From Nitrospira sp. Ga0074138 (lineage in GTDB: Bacteria > Nitrospirota > Nitrospiria > Nitrospirales > Nitrospiraceae), in the NCBI GenBank assembly GCA_001464735.1, contig LNDU01000037.1:1-64000 (forward strand): a stretch of DNA of 64,000 nt, written 5' to 3'. The notes beneath the pieces are model-generated. The model worked only from the letters and a program-made list of their open reading frames with translations, was not told where the DNA came from and ran no database searches. Of the stretch, positions 9,076 to 18,082 are shown piece by piece (the stretch's first letter is position 1; every line of letters begins with the position of its first letter). Made by a program: the position numbers and the translations under genes.

Positions 9076-10251
9076 ATGAGAGAGTCCACTGAGTCGAGAG
9101 TTGAATGCAGTCTGTCGCGGGCGATCTCTTGGGTGATTCGCCATCAGTATCGTGGCTACGAGCCCGCGGACGGGAACCTCTCACCACTGTTTGTGTTGAC
9201 AGGAGCGCAAATTTGGCCCATGCGGATCCTGCAGCAAGTCGTACTACGCGCGCCCTTCAATATCCGTCCATTGCTTGGCATCGCATCCCATGAATCAGCC
9301 ATTGGTCGCGGGTATATGGCCTGGGGTTATCTCCTCGTGTATCGAGTGAATGGGAACGAAGACTTGCGCAGAGGCGCGATTGATTCTTTGGAATGGCTGA
9401 TGGCAAATCATGCCGCTCATTTTACCGAATTTTGCTGGGGTGATCCCTATGAATATGCTACTAGAAGCGGACGACGTCCTTATGGGGAGCCCTTGCTGAT
9501 TTGGAGCTCACTGATCGGCCTCGCCTTTCTTGATGCTTACGAAACCTTGCACGAGGAGCGATTTCTCAACATTGCGGGAAGTATTGGTCGTTGGATACTC
9601 CGCCTACCACGGGAACAGACTGCAACAGGCAGTTGTCTGAGCTACGTCGCCGATCGGCAGTCGTACATCCACAATTCGAATGTGATGGGTGGGGCTTTTC
9701 TCGCACGGCTGGCCTCCTTTAGCCTGAATAAGGAATTTCTACGCGTGGCACGAGCTGCCATGACGTATACCTGCGAACGGCAGCGGGCAGACGGTTCTTG
9801 GTACTACGCGGAAGAGTCAAAATATCACTGGATCGACAACTTTCACACTGGCTACAACCTTTCTGCGTTACAAGTATATCGAACTGCGGCCAAGGATGAA
9901 TCGTTTGACGACTGTATTGAGAAGGGCTTGAGGTTCTACAAAGACCACTTCTTTGAAGCAGATGGACGTCCCAAATACCTTCATGACAAGACCTATCCGG
10001 TTGATATCCAGTGTGCGGCCCAAGCGATCGAAACCCTTGCGAGCTTTGGCGAGTACGACTCGGACTGTTTGACTTTAGCCATGAAGGTTGCCACTTGGAC
10101 CATCGACAATATGCAAGATGAAGATGGTCATTTCTACTATCGCGATATCGGGTGGAAGAAGGTCAAGACGCCTATGTTGCATTGGGGACAGGGGACTATG
10201 ATTAAGGCGTTGGCCATTCTTCTCCAAAAACTCGTACCGACATCCGCCTAA
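9076..10251 (+). CDS. Alpha/alpha-toroid protein of EPS loci, function unknown
   Basis: A 391-residue protein made of repeated amphipathic helical pairs. QRADGSWYYAEES near residue 235 and MQDEDGHFYYRD near 350 are the QxxDGSW/QxxDGxF motifs seen in (alpha/alpha)6-barrel glycoside hydrolases, lyases and terpene cyclases. Acidic catalytic residues cannot be assigned. No signal peptide is visible. It may trim or epimerise a glycan intermediate, but that is only suggested by fold and context. The gene is followed after 17 bases by a GT2 gene and is clearly part of the operon. The ATG at 9076 is the only good start. Confidence 0.6.
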   Translation: MRESTESRVECSLSRAISWVIRHQYRGYEPADGNLSPLFVLTGAQIWPMRILQQVVLRAPFNIRPLLGIASHESAIGRGYMAWGYLLVYRVNGNEDLRRGAIDSLEWLMANHAAHFTEFCWGDPYEYATRSGRRPYGEPLLIWSSLIGLAFLDAYETLHEERFLNIAGSIGRWILRLPREQTATGSCLSYVADRQSYIHNSNVMGGAFLARLASFSLNKEFLRVARAAMTYTCERQRADGSWYYAEESKYHWIDNFHTGYNLSALQVYRTAAKDESFDDCIEKGLRFYKDHFFEADGRPKYLHDKTYPVDIQCAAQAIETLASFGEYDSDCLTLAMKVATWTIDNMQDEDGHFYYRDIGWKKVKTPMLHWGQGTMIKALAILLQKLVPTSA

Positions 10252-10268
10252 CAGTTGCCTCCAGAGCC

Positions 10269-11174
10269 ATGCCAGCACGACCCGTACGTCTGAAATACGC
10301 GCTTATCACACCTGCCTGGAACGAAGAAAGGCATCTCGCGCAGATGGTGCATTCTGTCACCGCTCAGACTTTTCTTCCCGTTCGCTGGATCATTGTTAGT
10401 GATGGATCCACGGATCGGACTGACGAGATCGTCAAGGCTTCTGCCAGGCAGTTTCCATGGATCGAACTCTTGAGACTCGAGCGGGATCCCGATCGTCATT
10501 TTGCCGGTAAGGCCCAGGCAGTCAATGCTGGCTATGCGTCACTTAAAGACGTCACATTCGACCTGGTAGGGAATTTGGATGCCGACATGACGTTGCCGCC
10601 AGATTTCTACGAATTTCTCCTCACTCGGTTTGAGGCGATTCCCAACCTGGGCGTAGCAGGAACTCCCTTCGTCGAAGACAGCGGAAATCCTGGATCACAT
10701 AGTCACGCCTTCTCAAATCTGGAACACGTATCAGGCGCCTGCCAATTATTCAGGAGAGGCTGTTTTGAGCAGATTGGAGGATACCGTCCTATTAAAGGCG
10801 GAGGTATCGATTGGGTGGCAGTGACGACAGCTCGGATGCTCGGATGGACAACACGGACGTTCGTAGAAAGAACCTGCGTTCATCATCGCACTATGGGAAC
10901 TGCAGACCGTAGTCCGGTGAAGGCCCGCTTTCGCCATGGCCAGGAAGACTATTATGTCGGGAATCATCCATTGTGGGAAATAGGACGCAGCCTGTTCCAA
11001 ATGAAACATCAGCCACTAATCCTGGGAGGGCTGTCTCTGCTCTCCGGCTATACCTGTGCATGGCTTTCCGGCAAGCCGAATCCAATTCCTACTGAATTAC
11101 GGTCGTTTCACCGACGTGAGCAAATGGACCGAATGCGCAAGTTGTTGCCGTTTGTTGGGAGAACACCGGCGTGA
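10269..11174 (+). CDS. Glycosyltransferase family 2
   Basis: A 301-residue GT2 enzyme: ALITPAWNEERHL at the N-terminus, VSDGSTDRTDE near residue 41, and GNLDADMTLP near 100 as the metal-binding DxD. KGGGIDWVAVTTARMLGW near 180 is the acceptor ED-like region. It shows the dolichol-phosphate-mannose-synthase-like subfamily pattern, with nucleotide loop and extended C-terminus. It probably adds a sugar in repeat-unit assembly. It is separated by 19 bases from the next GT4 gene. Confidence 0.85.
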   Translation: MPARPVRLKYALITPAWNEERHLAQMVHSVTAQTFLPVRWIIVSDGSTDRTDEIVKASARQFPWIELLRLERDPDRHFAGKAQAVNAGYASLKDVTFDLVGNLDADMTLPPDFYEFLLTRFEAIPNLGVAGTPFVEDSGNPGSHSHAFSNLEHVSGACQLFRRGCFEQIGGYRPIKGGGIDWVAVTTARMLGWTTRTFVERTCVHHRTMGTADRSPVKARFRHGQEDYYVGNHPLWEIGRSLFQMKHQPLILGGLSLLSGYTCAWLSGKPNPIPTELRSFHRREQMDRMRKLLPFVGRTPA

Positions 11175-11193
11175 ACGGCTGGTGATAAGTGAC

Positions 11194-12438
11194 ATGAATT
11201 TAACCGGGCAATCCGTCAGCTCACATCTCACTTCTCATCGAACGCCACAAAGGTCTGAGACAGTTCTGATGATCGCCTACACTTACTATGAGAGTGACCC
11301 TCGTGTGATTCGTATGGCCGAGGCGGCAGTGGATGCAGGGTTTGGCGTCGATGTGATTGCGCTCAGACGTCCTGGGCAGCTTCTACGCGAAGCGATTCGC
11401 GGCGTTCACGTGTACCGCATTCAAGCCCGATATCGAGGGGGCTCTCTCCTAAGGTACATGTGGGAGTATGTGCAGTTTTTTACCTTGTGCACGCTGTTGT
11501 CGGCTTGGTTATGTATATCGAGGCATTATACGGTCGTACATGTTCACAATATGCCAGATGCACTTGTGTTTTCGTCCATTGTCCCCAAGCTATTCGGAGC
11601 TCGGATTATCCTGGATATCCATGATCCGATGGCGGAAACGTACGGCTCAAAATTTCGGATTTCGGCAGATAGTGTGGTGAGCCGGTTGCTTCTTGTTCAG
11701 GAAAGGCTGAGTGTCGCCTTTGCAAATAAGACGATTACCGTGAGCGAGCCAGTTAAGAGCGGCATCCTTGTTAAGCGTGGATATGCTCCGGAAGACATTG
11801 GCGTGGTTGCGAACTTCGCTGATGATAAGATTTTTACGCCAATAGAATATCCATCGATTGACGGTGTGATACGGTTCGTATTTCATGGAACGATCCTGGA
11901 GAGAAATGGGCTGCGAACGCTCGTCGAGGCCGCAGCACAGATTCGAAATTCAGAGAGAATTCGAATCAGAATTATTGGGGAAGGCGATTTCAGTGCAACG
12001 TTACATGAGCTGATTCGAGATCGTGGAGCGAATCACATCATCGAATTTATCAATCGAACCTATCCATTGTATGAGATGCCCAGAATGTTATCCGACTGCC
12101 ATGTCGGACTTGTTCCATTAGATATTGGAATGTCCACGGTCGCCAATTTGGCATTGCCGCTGAAGTTAGTCGAGTACGCCTGTTTAGGGCTCCCGTCGAT
12201 CTGCGTCAGGAATGCCGCGATCGAATACTACTTCAAGTCAAACGAATGCATGTTTTTCAATTCGGGAGATACGGCTGCATTGGCTCGGCTCCTTGATCAA
12301 AGTGCGGAGAGGCCTGAGTGTCTAATCGAGTATCGAAAGAGATTGCAGGAGGTTCGTGACCGGCTTTTATGGAGCAAGGAGAAGGAACGGTATACTGCTC
12401 TGCTCAGGAATTTGTCGAGCCACTCAGTGAGGCGGTAA
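11194..12438 (+). CDS. Glycosyltransferase family 4
   Basis: A 414-residue GT-B protein. The N-terminal half has MIAYTYYESDPRV and VVHVHNMPDALVF; the donor half has FHGTILERNGLRTLVEA, RIIGEGDFSATL and KLVEYACLGLPSI. The DPR element in AYTYYESDPRV is typical of GT4 enzymes that act on undecaprenyl-linked sugars. I chose the ATG at 11194 rather than an upstream in-frame ATG (11056), which would overlap the previous gene by 119 bases and adds a non-conserved segment. Confidence 0.84.
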   Translation: MNLTGQSVSSHLTSHRTPQRSETVLMIAYTYYESDPRVIRMAEAAVDAGFGVDVIALRRPGQLLREAIRGVHVYRIQARYRGGSLLRYMWEYVQFFTLCTLLSAWLCISRHYTVVHVHNMPDALVFSSIVPKLFGARIILDIHDPMAETYGSKFRISADSVVSRLLLVQERLSVAFANKTITVSEPVKSGILVKRGYAPEDIGVVANFADDKIFTPIEYPSIDGVIRFVFHGTILERNGLRTLVEAAAQIRNSERIRIRIIGEGDFSATLHELIRDRGANHIIEFINRTYPLYEMPRMLSDCHVGLVPLDIGMSTVANLALPLKLVEYACLGLPSICVRNAAIEYYFKSNECMFFNSGDTAALARLLDQSAERPECLIEYRKRLQEVRDRLLWSKEKERYTALLRNLSSHSVRR

Positions 12439-12452
12439 GTTCATGTGAGTTG

Positions 12453-13106
12453 ATGGGGATCGCTAACGAGGTTGACCGTTCACGCATGCTATCGATGCCT
12501 AACTGGGATAAAGCATATTTAAGTGGCGTATACGATGGTTGGGGAGAAGCGGAGTCTTCTCCACGCTTTGCCCTGATTGGAGGTTTTTGCACCCAATCGG
12601 GTGCAACCAATATCTTGGATGTTGGGTGCGGCACGGGGATGCTTCGCGTCTCGCTCTGTCAGTATCGTGGCCGCTATACGGGGCTTGATTGTTCATCTGT
12701 GATGATCCGACGCCTGCAAGAAAAAGGGGGCGGAGATTTCATCTGTGCCGATGCCGAGCAGTGGACTCCCACAAACCAGTATGATGCGATCATTCTCAAT
12801 GAAGTCCTGTATTACTTTAAGGATCCTCTCTCGGCGCTCATCAAGTATTATGCTGTACTCTCTCCCGATGGCGTTTTCATTATCTCAATCTTCAAACGAC
12901 GGAGTAGCTTCTGGCAACCCAATCCTAATCGACGTGCTATCGAGGTTGTGGAGGATTTTCTGCCTTCTGCCTCTCGGTGTCATGTTTCTGAGGGCAACAG
13001 AACTTGGGAGGTTTTCGTTTGTAAAAAAGTGAATGGCCAAACATCGAAGATAGGTGAGTTTAGAAGTAATGAGGAGTGGGGAGGCAATGCCAGGCTCGCT
13101 GATTAA
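12453..13106 (+). CDS. SAM-dependent class I methyltransferase
   Basis: A 217-residue methyltransferase with the SAM-binding motif I NILDVGCGTGML near residue 55, motif II GLDCSSVMI, and the motif III-like YDAIILNEVLYYF. It probably methylates a sugar hydroxyl or carboxyl of the repeat unit. The start at 12453 lies 14 bases after the upstream GT4 stop; 12486 is an alternative. The 3' end overlaps the start of the deacetylase gene by 20 bases, suggesting translational coupling. Confidence 0.8.
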   Translation: MGIANEVDRSRMLSMPNWDKAYLSGVYDGWGEAESSPRFALIGGFCTQSGATNILDVGCGTGMLRVSLCQYRGRYTGLDCSSVMIRRLQEKGGGDFICADAEQWTPTNQYDAIILNEVLYYFKDPLSALIKYYAVLSPDGVFIISIFKRRSSFWQPNPNRRAIEVVEDFLPSASRCHVSEGNRTWEVFVCKKVNGQTSKIGEFRSNEEWGGNARLAD

Positions 13107-13869
13107 GAGGTTCCAGGGTAAGTATCGCAGGACATTGTCGACAGCTCTAGCTCGTCGGCTCGTCAAGATGCAAAACGCGATGCCGTTGATCTCTTTCACT
13201 TTTGATGATTTTCCACAGTCTGCGCTGGAAACTGGAGGTCGGATCCTTTGCTCGTATGGCGTGAGGGGTACGTACTATGTATCCTTGGGGCTGCTTGATC
13301 GAGACGAGCCAAGTGGCCATATTTGCTCCTCTACCGACCTGGCTGAAGTAATAGCACAAGGGCACGAATTGGGATGCCATACGTTCGGCCATTGTGATGC
13401 ATGGGAGACTGATCCAGGCTCCTTCGAAGAATCGATAGTGGCCAATAGGCTCAGATTAAGAGAGATCTTACCAAGCACAAATTTCGCAACAATGTCCTAT
13501 CCGATCAATACCCCACGACCCGATACAAAGAGAAGGAGTGGCCGGCATTTTGCTGGTTGCCGTGGAGGAGGGCAGTCTTTCAATGTGAGGGAAATGGATC
13601 TGAACTACATGCAGGCGTTCTTTCTAGAACAATCTCGAGATACCCCTTCCATTGTTTGGGAATTGATCGAACAAAATCGGCAACAGATGGGGTGGCTGAT
13701 TTTTGCTACGCATGATGTGGCGGTAAGGCCGACTCGGTTTGGTTGCACGCCTGCATTTTTTGAGGAAGTAGTCATGCGGGCTGTAAAGTCAGGGGTACAG
13801 ATTCTCCCCGTAGCTCAAGCGCTGTCGGCTCTCTCACCACGCGGAATCCAGGTCGAAAAGAAAATTTGA
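13087..13869 (+). CDS. CE4 polysaccharide deacetylase
   Basis: A 260-residue NodB-domain protein. SFTFDDFPQSA gives the Asp-Asp motif, GTYYVSLGLL the next strand, and GCHTFGHCDAW the HxxxH metal ligands. FATHDV near residue 218 matches motif 5. It should deacetylate N-acetylhexosamine in the EPS. The start at 13087 is preceded by GGGGAGG only 2 bases away; ATG 13069 or GTG 13054 are possible. No signal peptide is visible. It overlaps the preceding methyltransferase gene. Confidence 0.78.
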   Translation: MPGSLIKRFQGKYRRTLSTALARRLVKMQNAMPLISFTFDDFPQSALETGGRILCSYGVRGTYYVSLGLLDRDEPSGHICSSTDLAEVIAQGHELGCHTFGHCDAWETDPGSFEESIVANRLRLREILPSTNFATMSYPINTPRPDTKRRSGRHFAGCRGGGQSFNVREMDLNYMQAFFLEQSRDTPSIVWELIEQNRQQMGWLIFATHDVAVRPTRFGCTPAFFEEVVMRAVKSGVQILPVAQALSALSPRGIQVEKKI

Positions 13870-13897
13870 GTCAGTTGCCTGACGGAAGTTTCTGGTT

Positions 13898-15295
13898 ATG
13901 AATGGATTGATAGCTCTGTTTGCTTTGAGTCTGTGGATCATTTGGCTACTTTCTCTTGAAAGGAAAGAACGACCGTCTGTTTCCTCGGCCATATGGATTG
14001 TGCTCATTTGGGTCATTATTCATTCAACCCGTACAACATCTGCGTGGTTAGGCCTACAGGGTTCGCAATCAAGAGACGAGGGGAGTCCAATTGATGCTGC
14101 GATAGAATTAGTGTTGCTACTCCTAGCGACGGCGGTGCTTCTACAAAGAAACATAAACTGGTCGCGAGTGATAAGTGGGAATATATGGGTGTTCGTGTTC
14201 TACGTCTTTTGGTTCGCCAGTGTTACATGGTCTGATTACCCCTTCATTACTTTGAAGCGCGTGTTCAAAGACTTCGGCAATGTCATCATGGTCTTGATTG
14301 TGCTCACCGAAAGCAATTCGTGGGAGAGTTTCAAGGCGGTCCTGGTAAGGATGGCCTATTTATGCATCCCTCTGTCGATTGTACTTATCCGGTATTATCC
14401 AGAGTGGGGTAGAACCACGGTTGGCTATCATCTGGACGCCACCTTCTATAACGGCGTGGCATCCCATAAGAATGTGCTTGGAATTGTTGTTCTTGCTTCA
14501 ACATTGGGGCTTCTGTGGAATCTCCTGGATAATACGTGGAAGAACCGCAATTTCGTTCGCAAATGCGTCTATGTTTCACAGGTGCTGATATTGTGTATGT
14601 GTTGGTATCTTTTTGTGATCATCGATAGCGCATCGTCCTTGATCGCAACCATCTTGGGCGTTGCTGCCACCCTCACATTCCAATTACGCGTATTCAAACG
14701 AAGACCAGTTTACGTAGAAATCTTTGCGGTGATTGCTCTCGGCTTTGCTCTTGTCCTAGACCTTCTGTTTAACCTTAAGGAAGCCATCGTAGTGGGGGCC
14801 CTTGGCCGGGATATGACCCTCACCAGTCGAACCGATATGTGGCAAATCCTGGAGACTTATGTAGAGAATCCGATTGTAGGAGCGGGATTTAATACTTTTT
14901 GGACTGGAGATCGGCTTCTCCTTCTTCCGGAACATCTGCAGGGGAATGTTCAGGCGCACAATGGTTATCTTGAGCTGTACCTGAACGGCGGCATCATAGG
15001 CGTTGGCTTGTTAGCGGTACTCATCTTTACAGGATATCTACACATTAGGAAGAGGCTCATATTGAGCAGACCGGAGGACATGGCCCGATTGGTCGTACTC
15101 GTTTCCGTCATTATACATAACTACACGGAAGCGTCGTTTACGAAGATAGGAGTCCTTTGGTTTGCGACGATATTTGCTTTCATGGAATATGGCAAGCAAC
15201 AATTTTCACCGAAGGTAAGGAGAGTCGAGATCCATGCGCCCTCCCTACCATCAGGGTGGAAATCTGGGTCTGATTTATCCACCAGTAACGCGTAG
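13898..15295 (+). CDS. O-antigen ligase/polymerase family (Wzy_C) membrane protein
   Basis: A 465-residue integral membrane protein with about ten hydrophobic segments. The Wzy_C-type periplasmic loop is present with SRTDMWQI and ENPIVGAGFNTFW near residues 310-335, then the conserved VQAHNGYLELYLNGGIIG. It joins lipid-linked repeat units or ligates polymer at the periplasmic face. The cluster visible here lacks a Wzx flippase and chain-length regulator, which may lie outside the window. It closes the first plus-strand gene series. Confidence 0.83.
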   Translation: MNGLIALFALSLWIIWLLSLERKERPSVSSAIWIVLIWVIIHSTRTTSAWLGLQGSQSRDEGSPIDAAIELVLLLLATAVLLQRNINWSRVISGNIWVFVFYVFWFASVTWSDYPFITLKRVFKDFGNVIMVLIVLTESNSWESFKAVLVRMAYLCIPLSIVLIRYYPEWGRTTVGYHLDATFYNGVASHKNVLGIVVLASTLGLLWNLLDNTWKNRNFVRKCVYVSQVLILCMCWYLFVIIDSASSLIATILGVAATLTFQLRVFKRRPVYVEIFAVIALGFALVLDLLFNLKEAIVVGALGRDMTLTSRTDMWQILETYVENPIVGAGFNTFWTGDRLLLLPEHLQGNVQAHNGYLELYLNGGIIGVGLLAVLIFTGYLHIRKRLILSRPEDMARLVVLVSVIIHNYTEASFTKIGVLWFATIFAFMEYGKQQFSPKVRRVEIHAPSLPSGWKSGSDLSTSNA

Positions 15296-15346
15296 CTCAC
15301 GAAACTTGATGCCCCAATATCTTTGCCGCCATAGGGGGTCCACAGT

Positions 15347-16846
15347 CTATTGAACAGTCAGATTCGCTGGGGCAGGTGGTGGAGATATTGCACCACCACC
15401 AGTTCCTCCCGCTACCAATGGATGCGGGTAGGTATAAGGCGTGTAGTGAGTCACCCACGTGTTCGCAGCCGAGCAGCGATACAAGGTCCCTCGTGCCCCC
15501 TGATCGGTGGCAAAATAGCCTACACCACCTCCGGTTTCTGAGCCGGTTGTACAAGTAGCTGGTCTATTTGCCAGAGTGCCAAAGCCGACACCGATCGTGC
15601 CGTTGAAGGGGCTGGCAGGCGAGGTTTGCGCACTCGCACTGACGGCGTTGTAATAGTCGCGGTTTTCTACGACGTGAGCGGTGCAGGTAAATGAAGCGTA
15701 GTTCTGGCAGTCAAGCGTCACGATCCCCCCTGTGTTGTTCCAACGATTCTGCCATGCGTACATGGGGCTGAGTGTCCGGTCCATGTCGCGACCAGGGCCA
15801 CGGTAGCAAGGATAGCCATAATAGATATTGCTAGGGGAGCGGTTCCCGTCAATCGAGGCAGTCCCATTGCAGATCGTATCGTTTCCTCGTGAGTATTGAC
15901 TGCCAGAATGCTGAACGACAACAGGGCCGCCAGTTTGTCCCGCCGTAGCACGGAAGGCGTTGTCAAAAATCATATACGTACCGGACCCTTGATGGTGAAC
16001 GAGCCTGTTCCCATACTGCACATAACCATCACTCGCGTTGTTAATTTCGACATAGTTCTTGTAGACCTCCGTGTTAATTGGTCCCCACGCATGCGCACTG
16101 CCGTGGACAATTATACGGTTGTTATACACTTTGTTATACCGAAAAACCTGGCTGCACCCGCCCCACGTATCTGTGAGCCCTACACCGTTGTTTGTCATTG
16201 CCGAAATGTTGAAGGTGTTATCTTCGTAGAAGAAGTTCTTATCGGACCCCAAGGTGCCAACTGGCGGATTGTTATTATCTCCGTTCAAGCACTGTGAAAA
16301 ATTTATGCTTCCGGAGCTGTTGACCGTATTGTGATCTGCAACCCCATAAATGAAATTATCGACTGAAGAGTTCTCACCGAAGTACATCAAGGTTGAGCCG
16401 CTAGGAGGGCTGGTGAACGTATTATGGTCAATTCTCACGTTCGAGAGTTTACAAGCAGAAGGGCCATAGAACCACAGCGATGTGCCACGTCCTGAGAACA
16501 CAAAGCCTGAGACGCGATAGAGCTTAGTGCTAGTGCCCGAACAGCTGCCATTCATGCCAATGAGGCCACTGCCTGTTACCGTGCATCCCCCAGCTGATGC
16601 GCAAACTAGAGTTACACCTTTGCTCATGGAGAAATTGATGCCGCTTGTCCACGAATAGGAACCCGCTGCAAAGGTCAGAGTGGCACCATCGGACGCGCTA
16701 GACAGAGTCGAACTCACATCCGTGGCCGTCGTTCCGGCAGTACAGTTCCATGTCGTCCCGCTGCCGCTGCAGGCGGCTTCGGCAGAGGAATTTACGGTTA
16801 GTAACACCGCGATACACAGTCCCAGTAGAAGAGATAATAATCGCAT
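15347..16846 (-). CDS. Secreted right-handed beta-helix protein
   Basis: A 499-residue exported protein. The signal peptide (residues 1-25, cleavage after AEA) is clear. It is followed by a Cys-rich N-terminus and a long series of Asn-rich turns (DHNTF, DHNTV, EDNTF, RYNKVYNN, YKNYVEINN) characteristic of parallel beta-helix polysaccharide lyases or glycan-binding proteins. The C-terminus is Gly/Pro-rich and stops at PPPAPANLTVQ, the usual first strand of a fibronectin III module, so an Fn3 domain may have been lost. It is the only minus-strand gene between the two plus-strand EPS blocks and has its own sigma-54-type promoter. It may modify or bind the polysaccharide outside the cell. Confidence 0.75.
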   Translation of the reverse strand: MRLLSLLLGLCIAVLLTVNSSAEAACSGSGTTWNCTAGTTATDVSSTLSSASDGATLTFAAGSYSWTSGINFSMSKGVTLVCASAGGCTVTGSGLIGMNGSCSGTSTKLYRVSGFVFSGRGTSLWFYGPSACKLSNVRIDHNTFTSPPSGSTLMYFGENSSVDNFIYGVADHNTVNSSGSINFSQCLNGDNNNPPVGTLGSDKNFFYEDNTFNISAMTNNGVGLTDTWGGCSQVFRYNKVYNNRIIVHGSAHAWGPINTEVYKNYVEINNASDGYVQYGNRLVHHQGSGTYMIFDNAFRATAGQTGGPVVVQHSGSQYSRGNDTICNGTASIDGNRSPSNIYYGYPCYRGPGRDMDRTLSPMYAWQNRWNNTGGIVTLDCQNYASFTCTAHVVENRDYYNAVSASAQTSPASPFNGTIGVGFGTLANRPATCTTGSETGGGVGYFATDQGARGTLYRCSAANTWVTHYTPYTYPHPLVAGGTGGGAISPPPAPANLTVQ

Positions 16847-16892
16847 GGGGGTCCTCCATTTTTACACATCGCACTAGGCGTAATTAAAGTTG

Positions 16893-16908
16893 AGCAAATA
16901 ACATGCCG
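16893..16908 (-). promoter_or_regulatory. Sigma-54-type promoter of the beta-helix gene
   Basis: On the minus strand the sequence CGGCATGTTATTTGCT matches the -24/-12 consensus TGGCAC-N5-TTGCW. It has the GG-N10-GC spacing exact and only the first base, one pyrimidine and one purine different. A start site about 12 bases downstream gives a 5' leader of about 35 bases to the ATG at 16846. Confidence 0.65.
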
Positions 16909-17631
16909 AATTCTTTGCCGTCGTAATTTAAGAACGCCGAATGCGACTACTTCAAGTCATTGAAATATAAAACACAATTTATGGGCACATTTATTCTAAG
17001 AAAATCATTCTTGCCAGGCTGCTCTAATTGGTCCTTAGATATGTAGTGCCTGTACGCTGTTGCATCGTCCGTTCATCACCAAGGCATACCAGTACGGAGA
17101 CTTATAACACGGGGGTATCCCCCGTCCGATGAATCATAGACAGTTCACAGGGAGAACCTCTCCTGGCAAAGTACCCACCCTGAATCAGGAGGTTCTGATG
17201 CGGCATTCCCCTTCACTTATGAAACAGGTTACTGCACGCTCCCGGATGTTCTGCTGGTGAGTCATCGGATCGTTTTACTGACATCGTGAGAAGGGACCGC
17301 TCTATTATCGCTGCTGATAAGCAGGTTCTGGTTGATTGATCGGCGCACTCCTACTCTCTACAGAACGCTTTTCCACCACCTAATTGAAGACGTTGAACCA
17401 GTGAGGAACAACAATAAGTATGCCGTGTGGTTCCAGACGCGGTGTTGCTTCGTAAGTAGTATGGATCTTAAGCAAAAAAAATGCCAGAATGAAAATTGCC
17501 ACTCCTTGCCAATTCCTTCGGAGTTTTGAGTGCATTTCTAAATGAGGGACCCGGAAAGTTGTTCTTGTGCGCATCAAAGTGTACGTGTTTCCCTTCAGTA
17601 GGTACTGTCACCTTGTAATCAAGCCGTCTAG
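16909..17631. other. Long intergenic region, no gene seen
   Basis: This 720-base stretch has no credible coding frame. It holds a perfect GC hairpin (ACGGGGG TAT CCCCCGT, 17109-17125) and an imperfect inverted repeat AGAACCTCTCCT...AGGAGGTTCT at about 17152-17195. I see no recognisable riboswitch or RNA gene. Confidence 0.5.
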
Positions 17632-17832
17632 CAGGACGCTTAGAAAAAGTCTCCCAGCCGACTCTCACGGTGCGACAAATCATGGAGGGGGCGGTCTGTA
17701 CGGTGAGCTTTCCCTGCCTCGACGAAGCGCTTCGCGCAGGCAGGGAACATCGCTCACAGGCTCAACGTACCGAAGCGTACGCTCGCTTATTCGCTCGCTG
17801 TGGATTGCTGGACAGCCTTTTTGAGCATCCTG
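17632..17832 (+). repeat. MITE-like interspersed repeat, copy A (201 bp)
   Basis: It begins CAGGACGCTTAGAAAAAG and ends CTTTTTGAGCATCCTG, imperfect inverted termini. It shares the internal block AGGCTCAACGTACCGAA and CATTCGCTCGCTG-like sequence with copies B and C. A nested hairpin (TCCCTGCCT...AGGCAGGGA, 17710-17745, with the palindrome CGAAGCGCTTCG at its tip) interrupts the left half. It lies between the beta-helix and deacetylase genes. Confidence 0.65.
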
Positions 17833-18082
17833 AAGTTATTCTGGTGTCAACACAGTACGGAAACTTCCAGCCATATTGTGACCATCAACCGAGTTTGTCT
17901 GCAGCCTTCCGTGCTCAGCACCTGAGGCAGCCGATTCTCTCTCCCACTGCTTCCAGTCCTGACTGATTCGGTACACTTCCGCAAACGGTGCGAAGGAGTG
18001 TCACGAATTCCATTTGAAACTCTAGAAGGTATCGCGCCATGTGATAAAGGAGGTGAGGTAGGGAGTAAGACCCGTACCACGC
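17833..18082. other. Intergenic stretch upstream of the deacetylase gene
   Basis: No gene is seen. An unusually strong Shine-Dalgarno-like AAAGGAGGTGAGG (about 18047-18059) lies about 25-30 bases before the ATG at 18083, too far for ordinary initiation and with no better-spaced start codon in any frame. Degraded relics of longer copies of the interspersed repeat (GCAAACGGTGCGAAG) occur near 17985. Confidence 0.4.

Noticed and set aside
17101..17260. Possible c-di-GMP riboswitch
   Set aside because: Hairpins are present but the conserved GEMM bases are not.
17567..17966. Overlapping short frames of 85-98 codons
   Set aside because: They run through repeat copy A, similar to noncoding copies B and C, so they are not genes.
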